A stretch of 64,000 nt of DNA from Anisus vortex (GCA_949126835.1 OX421496.1:23025844-23089843); one strand, 5' to 3'; counted from the first letter of the stretch, positions 35,446-46,984 are shown. The notes: generated by a model from the letters alone, not told the origin. Program-made: numbers and translations.

Positions 35446-37298
35446 GCTTGCAGCTTTATCAATTCTCGAGCGTGACTCATTTCTTGCAGCTTTATCAATT
35501 CTCGAGCGTGACTCATTTCTTGCAGCTTTATCAATTCTCGAGCGTGGCTCATTTCTTGTAGCTTTATCAATTCTCGAGCGTGGCTCATTTCTTGCAGCTT
35601 TATCAATTCTCGAGCGTGACTCATTTCTTGCAGCTTTATCAATTCTCGAGCGTGGCTCATTTCTTGCCGCTTTATCAATTTGCGAGCGTGGCTAATTTCT
35701 TGCAGCTTTATCAATTCTCGAGCGTGGCTCATTTCTTGCAGCTTTATCAATTCTCGAGCGTGGCTCATTTCTTGCAGCTTTATCAATTCTCGAGCGTGGC
35801 TCATTTCTTGCAGCTTTATCAATTCTCGAGCGTGACTCATTTCTTGCAGCTTTATCAATTCTCGAGCGTGACTCATTTCTTGCAGCTTTATCAATTCTCG
35901 AGCGTGACTCATTTCTTGCAGCTTTATCAATTCTCGAGCGTGACTCATTTTTTGCAGCTTTATCAATTCTCGAGCGTGACTCATTTCTTGCAGCTTTATC
36001 AATTCTTGAGCGTGACTCATTTCTTGCAGCTTTATCAATTCTCGAGCGTGACTCATTTCTTGCAGCTTTATCAATTCTCGAGCGTGACTCATTTCTTGCA
36101 GCTTTATCAATTCTCGAGCGTGGCTCATTTCTTGCAGCTTTATCAATTCTCGAGCGTGGCTGATTTCTTGCAGCTTTATTAATTCTCGAGCGTGACTCAT
36201 TTCTTGCAGCTTTATCAATTCTCGAGCGTGACTCATTTCTTGCAGCTTTATCAATTCTCGAGCGTGACTCATTTCTTGCAGCTTTATCAATTCTCGAGCG
36301 TGACTCATTTCTTGCAGCTTTATCAATTCTCGAGCGTGACTCATTTCTTGCAGCTTTATCAATTCTCGAGCGTGGCTCATTTCTTGCAGCTTTATCAATT
36401 CTCGAGCGTGGCTCATTTCTTGCAGCTTTATCAATTCTCGAGCGTGACTCATTTCTTGCAGCTTTATCAATTCTCGAGCGTGACTCATTTCTTGCAGCTT
36501 TATCAATTCTCGAGCGTGACTCATTTCTTGCAGCTTTATCAATTCTCGAGCGTGACTTTTTTCTTGCAGCTTTATCAATTCTCGAGCGTGACTCATTTCT
36601 TGCAGCTTTATCAATTCTCGAGCGTGACTCATTTCTTGCAGCTTTATCAATTCTCGAGCGTGACTCATTTCTTGCAGCTTTATCAATTCTCGAGCGTGAC
36701 TCATTTCTTGCAGCTTTATCAATTCTCGAGCGTGACTCATTTCTTGCAGCTTTATCAATTCTCGAGCGTGACTCATTTCTTGCAGCTTTATCAATTCTCG
36801 AGCGTGACTCATTTCTTGCAGCTTTATCAATTCTCGAGCGTGACTCATTTCTTGCAGCTTTATCAATTCTCGAGCGTGACTCATTTCTTGCAGCTTTATC
36901 AATTCTCGAGCGTGACTCATTTCTTGCAGCTTTATCAATTCTCGAGCGTGACTCATTTCTTGCAGCTTTATCAATTCTCGAGCGTGACTCATTTCTTGCA
37001 GCTTTATCAATTGTCGAGCGTGACTCATTTCTTGCAGCTTTATCAATTCTCGAGCGTGACTCATTTCTTGCAGCTTTATCAATTCTCGAGCGTGACTCAT
37101 ATCTTGCAGCTTTATCAATTCTCGAGCGTGACTCATTTCTTGCAGCTTTATCAATTCTCGAGCGTGACTCATTTCTTGCAGCTTTATCAATTCTCGAGCG
37201 TGACTCATTTCTTGCAGCTTTATCAATTCTCGAGCGTGGCTCATTTCTTGCAGCTTTATCAATTCTCGAGCGTGACTCATTTCTTCAAACACCAGCAT
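35415..37298 (-). CDS. Repeat-encoded open frame, 627 codons, probably not a gene
   Basis: It starts MLVFEE, repeats the 12-residue MSHARELIKLQE about 51 times, and ends AYYNRSTFNL. The repeat would be strongly alpha-helical and possibly coiled-coil. It has no unique domain, no splice evidence and no stop only because the 36-bp unit is a multiple of 3. Listed because the frame begins and ends in unique sequence. Confidence 0.1.
   Translation of the reverse strand: MLVFEEMSHARELIKLQEMSHARELIKLQEMSHARELIKLQEMSHARELIKLQEMSHARELIKLQDMSHARELIKLQEMSHARELIKLQEMSHARQLIKLQEMSHARELIKLQEMSHARELIKLQEMSHARELIKLQEMSHARELIKLQEMSHARELIKLQEMSHARELIKLQEMSHARELIKLQEMSHARELIKLQEMSHARELIKLQEMSHARELIKLQEMSHARELIKLQEMSHARELIKLQEKSHARELIKLQEMSHARELIKLQEMSHARELIKLQEMSHARELIKLQEMSHARELIKLQEMSHARELIKLQEMSHARELIKLQEMSHARELIKLQEMSHARELIKLQEMSHARELIKLQEMSHARELIKLQEISHARELIKLQEMSHARELIKLQEMSHARELIKLQEMSHARELIKLQEMSHAQELIKLQEMSHARELIKLQKMSHARELIKLQEMSHARELIKLQEMSHARELIKLQEMSHARELIKLQEMSHARELIKLQEMSHARELIKLQEMSHARELIKLQEISHARKLIKRQEMSHARELIKLQEMSHARELIKLQEMSHARELIKLQEMSHARELIKLQEMSHARELIKLQEMSHARELIKLQAYYNRSTFNL
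35448..37286. repeat. 36-bp minisatellite, about 51 copies
   Basis: Each unit carries CTCGAGCGTGACTCATTTC, then TTGCAGCTTTATCAATT. Copies are highly uniform; a GACTCAT/GGCTCAT difference is the main variant, with scattered single changes. On the minus strand the unit encodes MSHARELIKLQE, giving a 627-codon frame (37298-35415); two plus frames are also open (FLQLYQFSSVTH and LSILERDSFLAA). About a dozen variant sites include at least three silent and about nine amino-acid-changing ones in the minus frame, which does not suggest protein selection. Confidence 0.96.
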
Positions 37299-37555
37299 AC
37301 TAAACCACAGTGCTTACTGCTGGTCATGTGACTTATACAATATCTGTATATTGAGCTTGCTCTAGACTCTAGAGCCAAAATATAGTTGCTTACTGGTTCT
37401 ACTAAAATCTATGGTCAGACTGCACTATATGTATATATATATATAAACATAGTGTACAATTGCAGTTTAATGTAAGAAAAAGACAAATATAATGACATAT
37501 TGAACAATTTCATTTTAATCTAAGAGAAAGATCAATATATTTACTGGAAAAAAAA

Positions 37556-37730
37556 AATATTCATAATGTGGTTAACCAGCCAGCTAAAGCTGTTGTCCAG
37601 AGTGTGGCACGAGGAGCCATACATGAGCCTGGCAGTGAGATTTGGAACTCAATGGAATCTGAATATCATAAAAGATATGGCTTTCAGAGACCAGTAAATA
37701 CAATTCCTTCTCCCACTACCTTACACCCCG
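37556..37730 (+). CDS. Possible exon of an unidentified gene
   Basis: The frame reads VVNQPAKAVVQSVARGAIHE, then PGSEIWNSMESEYHKRYGF, then QRPVNTIPSPTTLHPG, and meets a GTTAGT donor at 37731. The composition is protein-like against AT-rich flanks. The acceptor side is weak (AACCAG at 37574-37579 lacks a pyrimidine tract), and I recognise no family. It could be part of a downstream plus-strand gene or a pseudogene. Confidence 0.4.
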
Positions 37731-38042
37731 GTTAGTACTAGTAGAACTACAGTAGAACCATATAACTAAAAAAAAAATATATCTTTAAGTTTTAAACCAA
37801 AGAAAACAATTTACTTTTAAATAAAATATACTTCTTCATATTTATATTTCGCCCCACGATTATCAACTAATTATCTCAATAAACTAATTAAAACGAAATT
37901 ATATAACTGCACCGTTTCCTTTTCAGATATGTTGCTTATCTTTTTTCCCGACTGGATTGGAGCAATTAAACCAAATAAAAATAAATTTAAGTTTTAATAG
38001 TTTGTTTGTGCATTTGAGAATTTAATCAATTACATTCTATAT

Positions 38043-39145
38043 CATAGGTTCTCAACCTTTTTCGGCTCATCGCCCCCTTTTACATTTTTTTTCCGCTGGC
38101 CGCCCCCCCCCCCCCAACTTTCTTTTAGCCCTCCCCCCCCTTCCGCCCATCTGGACTATAGTTTCCGCAATTTTTTTAGCCGACTAGACTTTTTGAGTGA
38201 TTAATTATCTTTAAAAAAAACTGAAAAGGAAACATATTGTAAGAATTAATATATAAAAAAATTGCCTTAACAAAAGATTTAAATAAATCAATATTAATGT
38301 GAATCGTTTGCCTGGTGTGTTGCTAGCAATTTGTCTATTTTCGTTTCAATTTTGTTTGCAAAAAGCCTTAGGTCTAATAATCAGTACTATTTGTTATATT
38401 ACAAAACATAACATGTTCGGCATCATTATTGGATCAAATGGGGAAATTTTTTTAAGTTAAAGGGAGATAATTAGCCCGTTTTATTTGAGCTTATATTTCT
38501 GGTTTTTTTTTCTTTTATAAAAAATAAATGGCTTACAATTTATAACTTTGAAATGATCATACTGTAAAAAGTATTTGAAAATTATATAAATATTATATGA
38601 CTAAAGATGTATGTATATTTTCAAGCACTACAATAACTACCCAGTTTGTATGATTACTACGCATCTATACCTCTTAACAATAGTAATGCAACTCTGGTCT
38701 TGACTTAAAAAACATTAAGGACTTATCGGTAAAACTGAGATCAAAATATCATTAATATTAGCATATCTTAGGCGACTGTGATCGGTCAGCAGGGCTGACA
38801 GTCCGGTAAACCAACCACAGAACCAGCCGGCCGGACACTATATTCGCCAAATACTGACCCCTTCTTCATCGAAAAGTCACTGCGATTCCTATTTCTTTTT
38901 AATTATATGATAATATGTAGACATACTGTTGGGGGATATCCGATATTTAGTAGCACTTGCGGGTACATCACATTTCATCCTCCAAAAACTAATCGATTCA
39001 ACTAGCTGAGGTGTTAGAATATATCAGGTACGTTTGTACCACCCACTTGCCCTTCACCGCCCCCCTATCGCCCCCGGTAATGTCAGCGCCCTAAAGCTAT
39101 TCACCGCCCCCCGGGGGGCGATATCGCCCCCGTTGAGAACCTATG
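38043..39145 (+). mobile_element. hAT-type non-autonomous DNA transposon, copy 1
   Basis: The termini are CATAGGTTCTCAAC and its reverse complement GTTGAGAACCTATG. The 8-bp target duplication TTCTATAT flanks it at 38035-38042 and 39146-39153. Both subterminal regions are rich in C-runs and GGCGATATCGCCCCC-like words. It has 1,103 bp and no transposase. An 8-bp duplication with CA..TTCTCAAC-type ends fits the hAT superfamily. Confidence 0.9.
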
Positions 39146-39424
39146 TTCTATATCAAAACCTACACCCACCTATGCAAAAATGAAGTATTGACATCTCTAG
39201 ATCTGCTGCTGTGATGATGGACTAACAAAGTGAAACGGAATCATCCCTAGATCTTCTCCTGTGATTTACAAACAAAGTAAAACGGAAGAATCTTTATGTT
39301 TATTTATATCCGCACATTCCAAACTGTCAATAGAGATGCAGCTGTGGGTCATCCTCTAGTCACATCCTCTGTCACATTTATTCCATCCTCTTAATTACAC
39401 CGACCCCGCTGGTTACAACATAGC

Positions 39425-39455
<31 letters not shown>

Positions 39456-39508
39456 CCTATCTATCTATCTATCTATCTATCTTTCTATCTATCTATCTAT
39501 CTATCTAT
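39425..39508. repeat. (CTAT)n microsatellite
   Basis: About 21 tetranucleotide units with single interruptions (CTAC, CTTT). Confidence 0.95.
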
Positions 39509-39624
39509 AAATATATATATAAATATATAAAGCTATCTGTGTGTGTTTAACCAATCAAATTGGTTTATTTAAAGACACGTGAGGTTACATTGCCTCATAT
39601 TTTACCTTTGCAAGTTGACTTAGC

Positions 39625-39910
39625 ACATGTGTCCTCGCTCTCTGAGTGGATAACGTATTGGACTGCTATGCGGTCGACCCGGGTTCGATTTTCCAGTTTG
39701 TCTATACCATTATGTTTTCTAAAAAAAAATTAAATAATATTACTTTAAAAAAAAAAATTAATATTACTTTAAAAAAAAATAATTAATATTACTTTAAAAA
39801 AATTAATTAATATTACTTTAAAAAAATAATTAATTAATATTACTTTAAAAAAATAATTAATTAATATTACTTTAAAAAAAATAATTAATTAATATTACTT
39901 TTAAAAAAAA
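39625..39910 (+). repeat. tRNA-derived SINE head followed by an AT-rich tandem tail
   Basis: CTCTGAGTGGATAACGTATT (A-box-like) and CGACCCGGGTTCGATTTTCC (B box) occur at tRNA-like spacing. From 39720 a 20-25-bp unit with TTAATATTACTTTAAAAAAA repeats about eight times. No cloverleaf is complete, so it is not called a tRNA gene. Confidence 0.55.
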
Positions 39911-40439
39911 GATTGTAAACCCACGAGCAACACCGGCAATTAAGCTTTTTTGTTAAATAAAAATACTTGCCTATTTTCAGCCCTAAAAGGGGCGCCTATT
40001 TTAATTTAATCCCGCATCATACACCATTTCTCACAAGTAGGTATAAGCCACTGTTTATAGGCTCTTAAAGTGTGTATGCTTGCTTTTATTAGTGATATTT
40101 TTCATACTTTAATTTGGTAGTTTTATAGACTAGTTAAATTAGTTCCTAGAACTATCTCAATGATTATCAAATTAATATTTTTTTCGATAATGCACAATAA
40201 AAATAGTTTATGTATCTCATTTTAATAAGCTATGACTCCCCCAGCCACCATCAAGAAATCGTATAAATAAAAAAAAAAGGTTTATATGATGGAGCCTAAC
40301 ATAATTAGGCTACTTTCAACACTAATCTAAATACAAGACTAGACTCCAACCACAGGTAGGATTCAGTAAGCTTTAATTCTGTTTAAAATGAGCGTCTGTA
40401 ACATTGATAAGGTCCATTAGGGCCCTACAGAGCTTAAGG
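39911..40439. other. Non-coding stretch
   Basis: No coding pattern. GAGCGTCTGTAACATTGATA near 40391 is a weak match to the repeat word at 7355. Confidence 0.4.
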
Positions 40440-41360
40440 CATAGGTTCTCAACCTTTTTCGGCTCATTGCCCCGTTCTACAATTTAGCGAGATTTATGAG
40501 TGAAATTTGCTCATCGTACCATTTTGAATGGCACGCGAGATACCTCTAGCAAGTGTTTCTTGGTGAATTTTGTTTCCGGTATTGAATGAGGAGAACTAAA
40601 TGTTGAAGCCGATGTTTCTGAGTGGCATCGAATATTTCAGTGGGTATACGGGATCAAACAATTCTTGAACTGTTAGACCACTGGAATGGATTTGCAATTG
40701 AAACTTGACATATCTTGGCCGTGAATTCAAAATACTTTATTACATGTACTTACTTCCCTAATTTATGGCATACATTAAGATGGATAGGTGGCCTTTTTTC
40801 AGAAGAACATTGAAGCATCCAAAGCGGAGTTTTATAAAAAAAAAAGGCAAGACTTTCAAATTCATGGACCCCTGTTTTCATACCACATCAAGCCTGACTA
40901 AATTTATCCAACTACAACCGTCTTAGATGTGGATTTTATTTTTTAAGTGGTAGGATAATGACCATTTTAAAAAGCAGCAAAATTAAATTTTAAAAAGTAA
41001 TATTAGTTACATTAAAAAAAACAAAACTTTTTTTTAGCATCACTATCATAATATAATCAAATTTGGAAATTTATTTTGATAAAAGGGAGATAATAAAACC
41101 GTTTTCTTTGAACTAATATTTCTAATATGTTTCATGTTTTCCTTTTATATGGATTACACTCTATAACTTGAAAATTATCAAACTGTAAAAGATGGTTGAA
41201 AATCTAAACAAAATTATATGACTAAAGAATCATTACATTAACTACCCCATTGTGTATGATTACTATTATCTATTCCGCTGATATATAATACTTGTCCTTA
41301 TTTTGTAACAGCACATTAATTATTGAATAGAATATCTCAGTAAAGCTGAGATCAAAATGT
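40440..41360 (+). mobile_element. hAT-type element, copy 3, right end missing
   Basis: It starts CATAGGTTCTCAACCTTTTT followed by CGGCTCATTGCCCC, as in copy 1. The interior shares GGGAGATAAT and GCTGAGATCAAAAT words with copy 1. No GTTGAGAACC terminus follows; similarity stops where the minus-strand LINE tail begins near 41362. It is more diverged than copies 1 and 2. Confidence 0.75.
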
Positions 41361-41361
41361 A

Positions 41362-41880
41362 TTTAAGATAAGATTAGATAAGATTACTTTATTGATCCAA
41401 ATAAATGGAAATTTGATTTGATTACATGAATTCCGTCTTTCAGCATACTTAAAACTATATTAAAGAACCATTTGTACTCAAACACAATAGACATTCACGC
41501 ACACTATCATACCATTTATCATACAAGAAAAAAGTAGGCCTATCATTTAGGAGTCAGCTATTGAGCCATTGTATTTCCTGGCGGAAAGATGATCTTTTGA
41601 AAGAGTCTCACTGATAGTGGAACAAAAGAGTTCCTAAATCTCTCTGTTCTTGCTCTTATTGAAAGAAGCCGATTGCTTCGACTAGATATTATGTAACTAC
41701 CATGAAGCGGGTGTGCATGATCTTGGAAGATTTTATCAATCATAGACAGGCACCTTGAACTGAATAGATCTGCAAGAGATGGTAATTCTGTCTGTGTAGT
41801 ACGAGAGGCTTTGTATATTAGGCGGTCTATCCGGCGTTTGTTCAATGTGGTGTTCAGCAGGTGATTGCAAAGGTTATGAT
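41362..41880 (-). mobile_element. LINE 3' fragment (L2/CR1-like C-terminus)
   Basis: The minus frame 41845-41558 reads RRIDRLIYKASRTTQTELPS, then LADLFSSRC, then HPLHGSYIISSRSNRL, then RARTERFRNSFVPLSVRL. This is the known C-terminal tail of L2/CR1-type elements ('H.L......SR......RT.R..NSF.P'). The 3' end carries AATCTTATCT repeats near 41365-41385, typical of such elements. Everything upstream of the tail is missing. Confidence 0.8.
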
Positions 41881-41995
41881 GCTACCAACAGTCGCCGAGT
41901 AAAAGAGATTCATAATGGTTTTCTCTATTTGAAATGTCTTTAGTTTACTAAGACAGAAAAGTCGTATAGCCTATAAGATGCCAGACGCTAATCAA

Positions 41996-42067
41996 TAAAA
42001 AGAATGGATTAGGCGCGGAAGTAACATCCTTGACGAAACTTCCGCCATTTTGTTTATACTGTCACTG
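41996..42067. repeat. Dispersed repeat shared with 2125-2195
   Basis: Same block order as at 2125 (AAAAAGAATGGATTAGGC, GGAAGTAA, TTCCGCCATTTTGTTTATAC). The flanks differ. Confidence 0.65.
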
Positions 42068-42520
42068 ATCAATATACTGTGAGTTTGTTTATTTATTTTT
42101 ATGTTTGTTTTTGCTCTATAGTCTCCTAAGCCGTTTGACTAATCGGGTTAAAAGTTAAATGTATAAATTGGAAACGTCCTCCAAAAGAATTTATTATTTT
42201 ATCAACAATATTTCTTAATTCGTTAATTTATTTTAAAAAAAAAGACCTATTACTAATCACCGTATGTTAAGGTTATAAAATGGGCGCCATTTCCAAATTA
42301 TGTCCCTTTAAAATGCTTTCAAATAATAATTAATATAATGTTTTTCGGGACCGGGTTTTCCCCTACTGCGAAATATTTATGTCCACTTTTTTTATTATTA
42401 ACTTTTTTTTATCGTTTGGTATTTGTTGTGTTTTTTTTCTTTTGATAGTATTATTGTTAGTTTTATTATATTATTAATAAGAAGTTAGAAGCTTGACAGC
42501 AACAATTCATATGCATATTG
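42068..42520. other. AT-rich non-coding stretch
   Basis: No feature seen. Confidence 0.4.
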
Positions 42521-42590
42521 CAGCGATGGCGAACCTATGGCACGCGTGCCACGGCTGGCACGCAGGGCCATTTCTGTGGGCACGCGAGCA
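42521..42590 (+). mobile_element. hAT-type terminus, single end
   Basis: CAGCGATGGCGAACCTATGG followed by CACGCGTGCCACGGCTGGCA is the type of end found on many animal hAT elements, with internal GGCACGCGTGCC symmetry. I did not find the matching opposite end nearby. Confidence 0.6.
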
Positions 42591-43349
42591 TCTACCAAAT
42601 ATGGAACAGCTTAATTATGGCCACACCACTAGGGATGGGATCCTCGATTTAAAACGGCAATTTTGTCGGATCGACGATGCCGAAGGCGTGGCGTGCCGTG
42701 TAACAGTGAGGATTCCGCAGCTAGGTTTGCCACTGCGGTTCCACGAAGGATCATTGTCGTGGTGGCTCGCCCGTCTACCTGCACTGTCACCCGGTAGCAC
42801 AAATCCTATACTAAAGGTATAGACATCCTGGCACGGGGTGGTTCTCGAGACGTTCTTTCCCCTGCCACTCTGCTCCAGGACGTTCACATTTCCAGGATAT
42901 GCTGTTGTTCTCCTAGACGACCAAGCCAGTATTCGCATCCTTTCCTAATGCCACATGGGTACTAAGAGGATGCATTTTTGGCATTGTGCAGATTTGACCT
43001 TCCGCTCTAGGGCGTTCGCATGCCCAACTTTACTTACTTGGCTCTGCCCCTCAGGACTCAAGCCTTTCAGGTACAGGCTAGTCAATATAGGTCAGTTTGC
43101 ATTCTCCGGGATCCCTCTTCAAGATATGCATTCCTTCAGACAAAGCCAAGATATCTTTTTTTGTCCTAGGAGTTAGCTAGGTAGGACGCGGACCTATCCC
43201 GTGTGGTGATGGGACATGATTGGACGCGGACCTATCAAGTGTGGTGATGGGACATAATAGGACGCGGACCTATCTTGTGTGGTGATGGGACATGATCCAC
43301 GTATTACCTGTTTATCACCTTCGATACGTAGAGGTCTCATTAGGAACCG
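42591..43349. other. GC-richer block of unknown nature with a 38-bp triple repeat
   Basis: The base composition is balanced, unlike the AT-rich flanks. At 43184-43297 a 38-bp unit (GGACGCGGACCTATC, GTGTGGTGATGGGACAT) occurs three times. Overlapping ORFs on both strands (42493-42822 plus, 42615-42938 minus) give no recognisable protein. It could be the interior of the element that starts at 42521. Confidence 0.45.
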
Positions 43350-43435
43350 ATCGTGCCAGCGTTCACCATAGTTTCTGTGGCCATAGCATGCTAAGGGATC
43401 GTGTGGCCAGCTCAATGCCCACTGCACGGAAGGAT
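43350..43435 (-). repeat. SINE fragment
   Basis: The minus strand reads GAGCTGGCCACACGATCCCT and GCTATGGCCACAGAAACTAT, then GGTGAACG, in the same order as the other SINE copies. Confidence 0.65.
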
Positions 43436-44796
43436 ATATCTTGTCAAAGCATGAAGGTGTCAGGAGAGTTCCAGATCAACATGATCAGAAGGTGTGATGC
43501 CTACACGGCTGATCAATCGGCACGATCCATTAGTTTAAATACACCTCCGATGTGCCAGGCAAGGGATACAATAATAGGCCGATGAAATTCTTTAAAAGAG
43601 TTCTTAAAATACAACAAATGTTGTTTTGTTGTTATTGTTGGCTAGATGTGTGTGTTCTGATTTCATTCACAATTTAAAAACCATTGAAAACACGGTCTTT
43701 CGTATCTAATCCTTTAAAGATATTTTGTGTTTTTGATATTGTTTTTCGGTCAAAGCTTTTCAATTTCACAAAAGTAATGTTCGCTTCGGGAAAATTAACC
43801 AATTACAAGTGCTAAGCTTAACATAAGGGATTTGAAAATAAGCCTCATAAAGTGTAATTATTACAGATGAAAAGTAATTTTTGAAGGATGGGGTGAGGGG
43901 ATTGACTGTAAATTTGACAGAAGATGCCTTGTTATAGACAACATATCCATGGGCCAAGATTCAGCTCAATGGAATGACGGGATATGGGTGGGAGAGTTTG
44001 CTATCAGACCAGCCAAAAAATCACAAGAATTTTGCGAGTAAATAACAAGCTAACAAATCTTAGTTGTATAGTTCAGTGACATACACTATTTAACTGATGT
44101 CATAGATCCCCCCAGGAGAATAAAAAATCTGGTGACCTCCCCTGTACTTAGCTTCTATAGACAATGTAGACTGATTTATAGAGAAGTGTCAACTATTGAC
44201 TCACAAGACAACATTCAAGTGCAAAAGCTAAAGACTAAACAAGGTTTATATATTTATACCAATGCCAAGATTTCTACTTGATAGAGGACGAGAAAATAGA
44301 AAGGGAGAGAAACCCTTAAAAAAGTAAGTTAAGAATGGATGCAGATTTGCAGAGAAAACCTTATTTATTGAAGACTTTAAAATTTCTTTTGTGAACTTGT
44401 ATTTCTTAATATGTGTTAATTGTTCCATAGATATTCCCTTACAAAATGATTGTTACATTTATTTGAACTAAGTCTATCAACAAAATATATTTTACGTGTT
44501 TCTGATTCACTGGTTGATGGTTATTATAAGAAATAAGTTCAAGAGTGTAAATCATTTAACTGTGCTAACTTTGAAATATAAAATTAGTTAACATAACAAT
44601 TACACAAGATGAAAACACTTCAAATATTTATTAGACTTGGTATTAATCTTTCTCGTTCACTAATCGTTCACTAATCTTAGACTGATGTAATGACTCTACA
44701 TATTTCTATCAACATCAACGAGTTCTGACACTCAGTTTCTTAATAAAATAAAGGATTGAAATGCTTGGTTATTTTTACTCTTCGGCTTATACTCAC
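43436..44796. other. Non-coding stretch
   Basis: I see no exon or repeat structure here beyond ordinary AT-rich sequence. Confidence 0.4.
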
Positions 44797-44897
44797 AGGA
44801 TACTGTCCAATCATATGTACTGTTAGAAATTCACCATGAGAGCCACCAAATTTAAACAGAGAGTTGCCATCCACAAGAATTTTACTCTCAAGGCACT
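44797..44897 (-). CDS. Candidate internal exon, product unknown
   Basis: On the minus strand TATTTTTCTACAG precedes it and GTGAGT follows, both strong splice signals. The open frame reads CLESKILVDGNSLFKFGGSH, then GEFLTVHMIGQYP. It is 101 nt, entering in phase 1 and leaving in phase 0. The pattern of alternating hydrophobic residues suggests a beta-rich (perhaps Ig-like) extracellular domain, but I recognise no family. Confidence 0.6.
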
Positions 44898-44968
44898 CTG
44901 TAGAAAAATAGTGTCCACTTCAAAATAATAAGCACATTTCACAATTAGCTAGACTACTCATGTCAATA

Positions 44969-45510
44969 GAGCGTTTGCAATAGGCGGAGCTTAAGTTTTT
45001 TAGTGACGTCATTTGTAAATAGAAGCCACGAGGAACAAATATGGCGAAGTTGATCTTTATCATGCCAAATTCACATATGAATATTGGCTATCCTACTAAA
45101 AAATAAGGAGGTAAATAGTAGTAGATCATCTTCCTAGTACAAGAGAAAGCCTGACATGGTATTTTTCCAACGATTTTCAACATTTTACGCCCAATTTATA
45201 GGCCTACACTTTTAATGTCTCGTAGGCTAGGCTAAGTAATGGCCTAATGGCTAAGTAGGGCAGCTACGATGCCAAGTGATAGTGTTGGTGAATATCTAGT
45301 CAAGTCACTAATAGGCTCACATCGTCTATGATCTATGTCTATGATAATATGCCTAATACAGCTTAAATCTGTATAAGACTTAAAACACAAAACATCATTT
45401 TAAAAAAAGCTCTAGCCTATATGAAACTTTATTAATACAGCAGCCACTGTACACCACTACACAAAGTAAACAAAAATCACGTGCTTTTTGTCGCGTGATT
45501 GCAAACGCCC
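44969..45510. mobile_element. MITE-like element with 13-bp inverted ends and TA flanks
   Basis: The left end is GAGCGTTTGCAAT; the right end is ATTGCAAACGCCC, its reverse complement with one change. TA lies directly outside both ends (44967-44968 and 45511-45512). It is 542 bp with no transposase. TA flanks suggest the Tc1/mariner group. Confidence 0.55.
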
Positions 45511-45512
45511 TA

Positions 45513-46984
45513 TAGCAGCTGATTTTACCATTGTTTGCATGATACATGTGTGTATTAGTTAGCAGTAAGTTAGAGTACAATGAGCATGCTAAAATGTTAA
45601 TAGCATGTGTGAACTGGTGACCAGTTTACGTTGTATTTTTTTGTTTTTATTACTATACCAGCCTACGGTGTATGATTGTGTTTTTTTGCTATATTTTCTT
45701 TGTTAATTACTAAATTCTGTACCAAAACTTATCCGTTTTAGGTAAATAACTTTGTTAACGATTATTGTGGGGGAAGATGGTTATTAGTAATTAGTAGGAA
45801 AGGTACTGTAGTTTGTATATATATATAGTTTAGTTTAGTTAGATTGTTTATATATTTAGAGGTCTTCGTTTTACTTATAATATGAAGCACACTTTTAACA
45901 TTTTTTTAACTAATTATTTTTGAGCGCCTGGTCAAGTTGCTTGAATCTGATTGGCTGTGGTTAAATGATTAGGATTGGTCTGTATTTTAATCCTATTTGA
46001 ATCGGATTGGTCAGTAATAGTTGTTGATTTGCCCTAGAGGGCTATTTAATTCCCTTCCGGTCAGTGTTTAGCCTTCTTATTGTGTGTGGTCAAGTATGGC
46101 ATCTCTTTAAGTCCCGTAAGTTTTGAGTTTATTATATAGTTCTATTACTTTCGTTGTTAAAATATGTATGATAAACTGTTGATTGTTATCTTAACGTTAA
46201 CAATTTGACAGGATGATGAGTTATTTTGTGTGATGGGTAAGATAATATGTGGATTTTTGAAGTACATTAAATGGACAGCGAACATACAAGGAGGCGGCCA
46301 TTTTTAATGGTCTGTTTCCGTTGCATTGTGTTTAGCATATCTATATTATTATTGTTAACCTAATGTTTGCTTTTTATATTTATTCTTATTAATAAGGTCG
46401 GGTAAAACCGCCTATGTTGGTTTTAAGTTAGATGTTATAAATTGCTAGATCTCTTGTGTATATTTAGTCTCTGGTATATATTTATTCTCTTGTCATATAT
46501 TATTCTTAAGTTGGATGTTATAAATTGCTAGATCTGTTGTTATATTTTCTTGGTTAGATATTAGATAGTGTGTTAAGTGATGAGAGGATTTGAGTTATGA
46601 TTTTGTTGGCGGTCTCTATGTGAATTAAGAGTTGGTAGAGATGATAATTTATTTAGTTAGAAATGGCGTTGGTAGACGATGATTTATTTAGTTGTTGTTG
46701 ATATTGATGGTTAGGGATTATTATAATTTGAATAAACTTGTTTGTGTATTATGAAAAATTTATTTGTTCAATTGATGGTTAGATACATTTACATTGTTGT
46801 AGTGTACGTTGTTTATGTTTGTTTATTTGTGGTTTGCTGTTCTGTGTTTAGCTTAGTAATTTAACTTTAGTGTAGTTTTAGTAGTTTAGTATAGTCTAGT
46901 ATTTAGTATAGTTAGCTAGTAATAGTAGCCTTTGGTATTGGTTCATCCAGGTAGCTAATCCTACCTGCCTACCACAATATAGGC
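45513..46984. other. T- and G-rich non-coding stretch
   Basis: The plus strand is rich in TTAGT/GTTAG words, with a simple TAGTTTAGTATAGTCTAGTA run near 46865-46930. No gene is seen; part may belong to the LINE that follows. Confidence 0.4.

Noticed and set aside
39650..39712. A tRNA gene
   Set aside because: A-box- and B-box-like words are present, but I could not form an acceptor stem or anticodon arm; a SINE head with a tandem tail fits better.
42493..42938. Overlapping ORFs of about 108 codons on both strands
   Set aside because: No recognisable motif on either strand; openness is explained by the higher G+C content.
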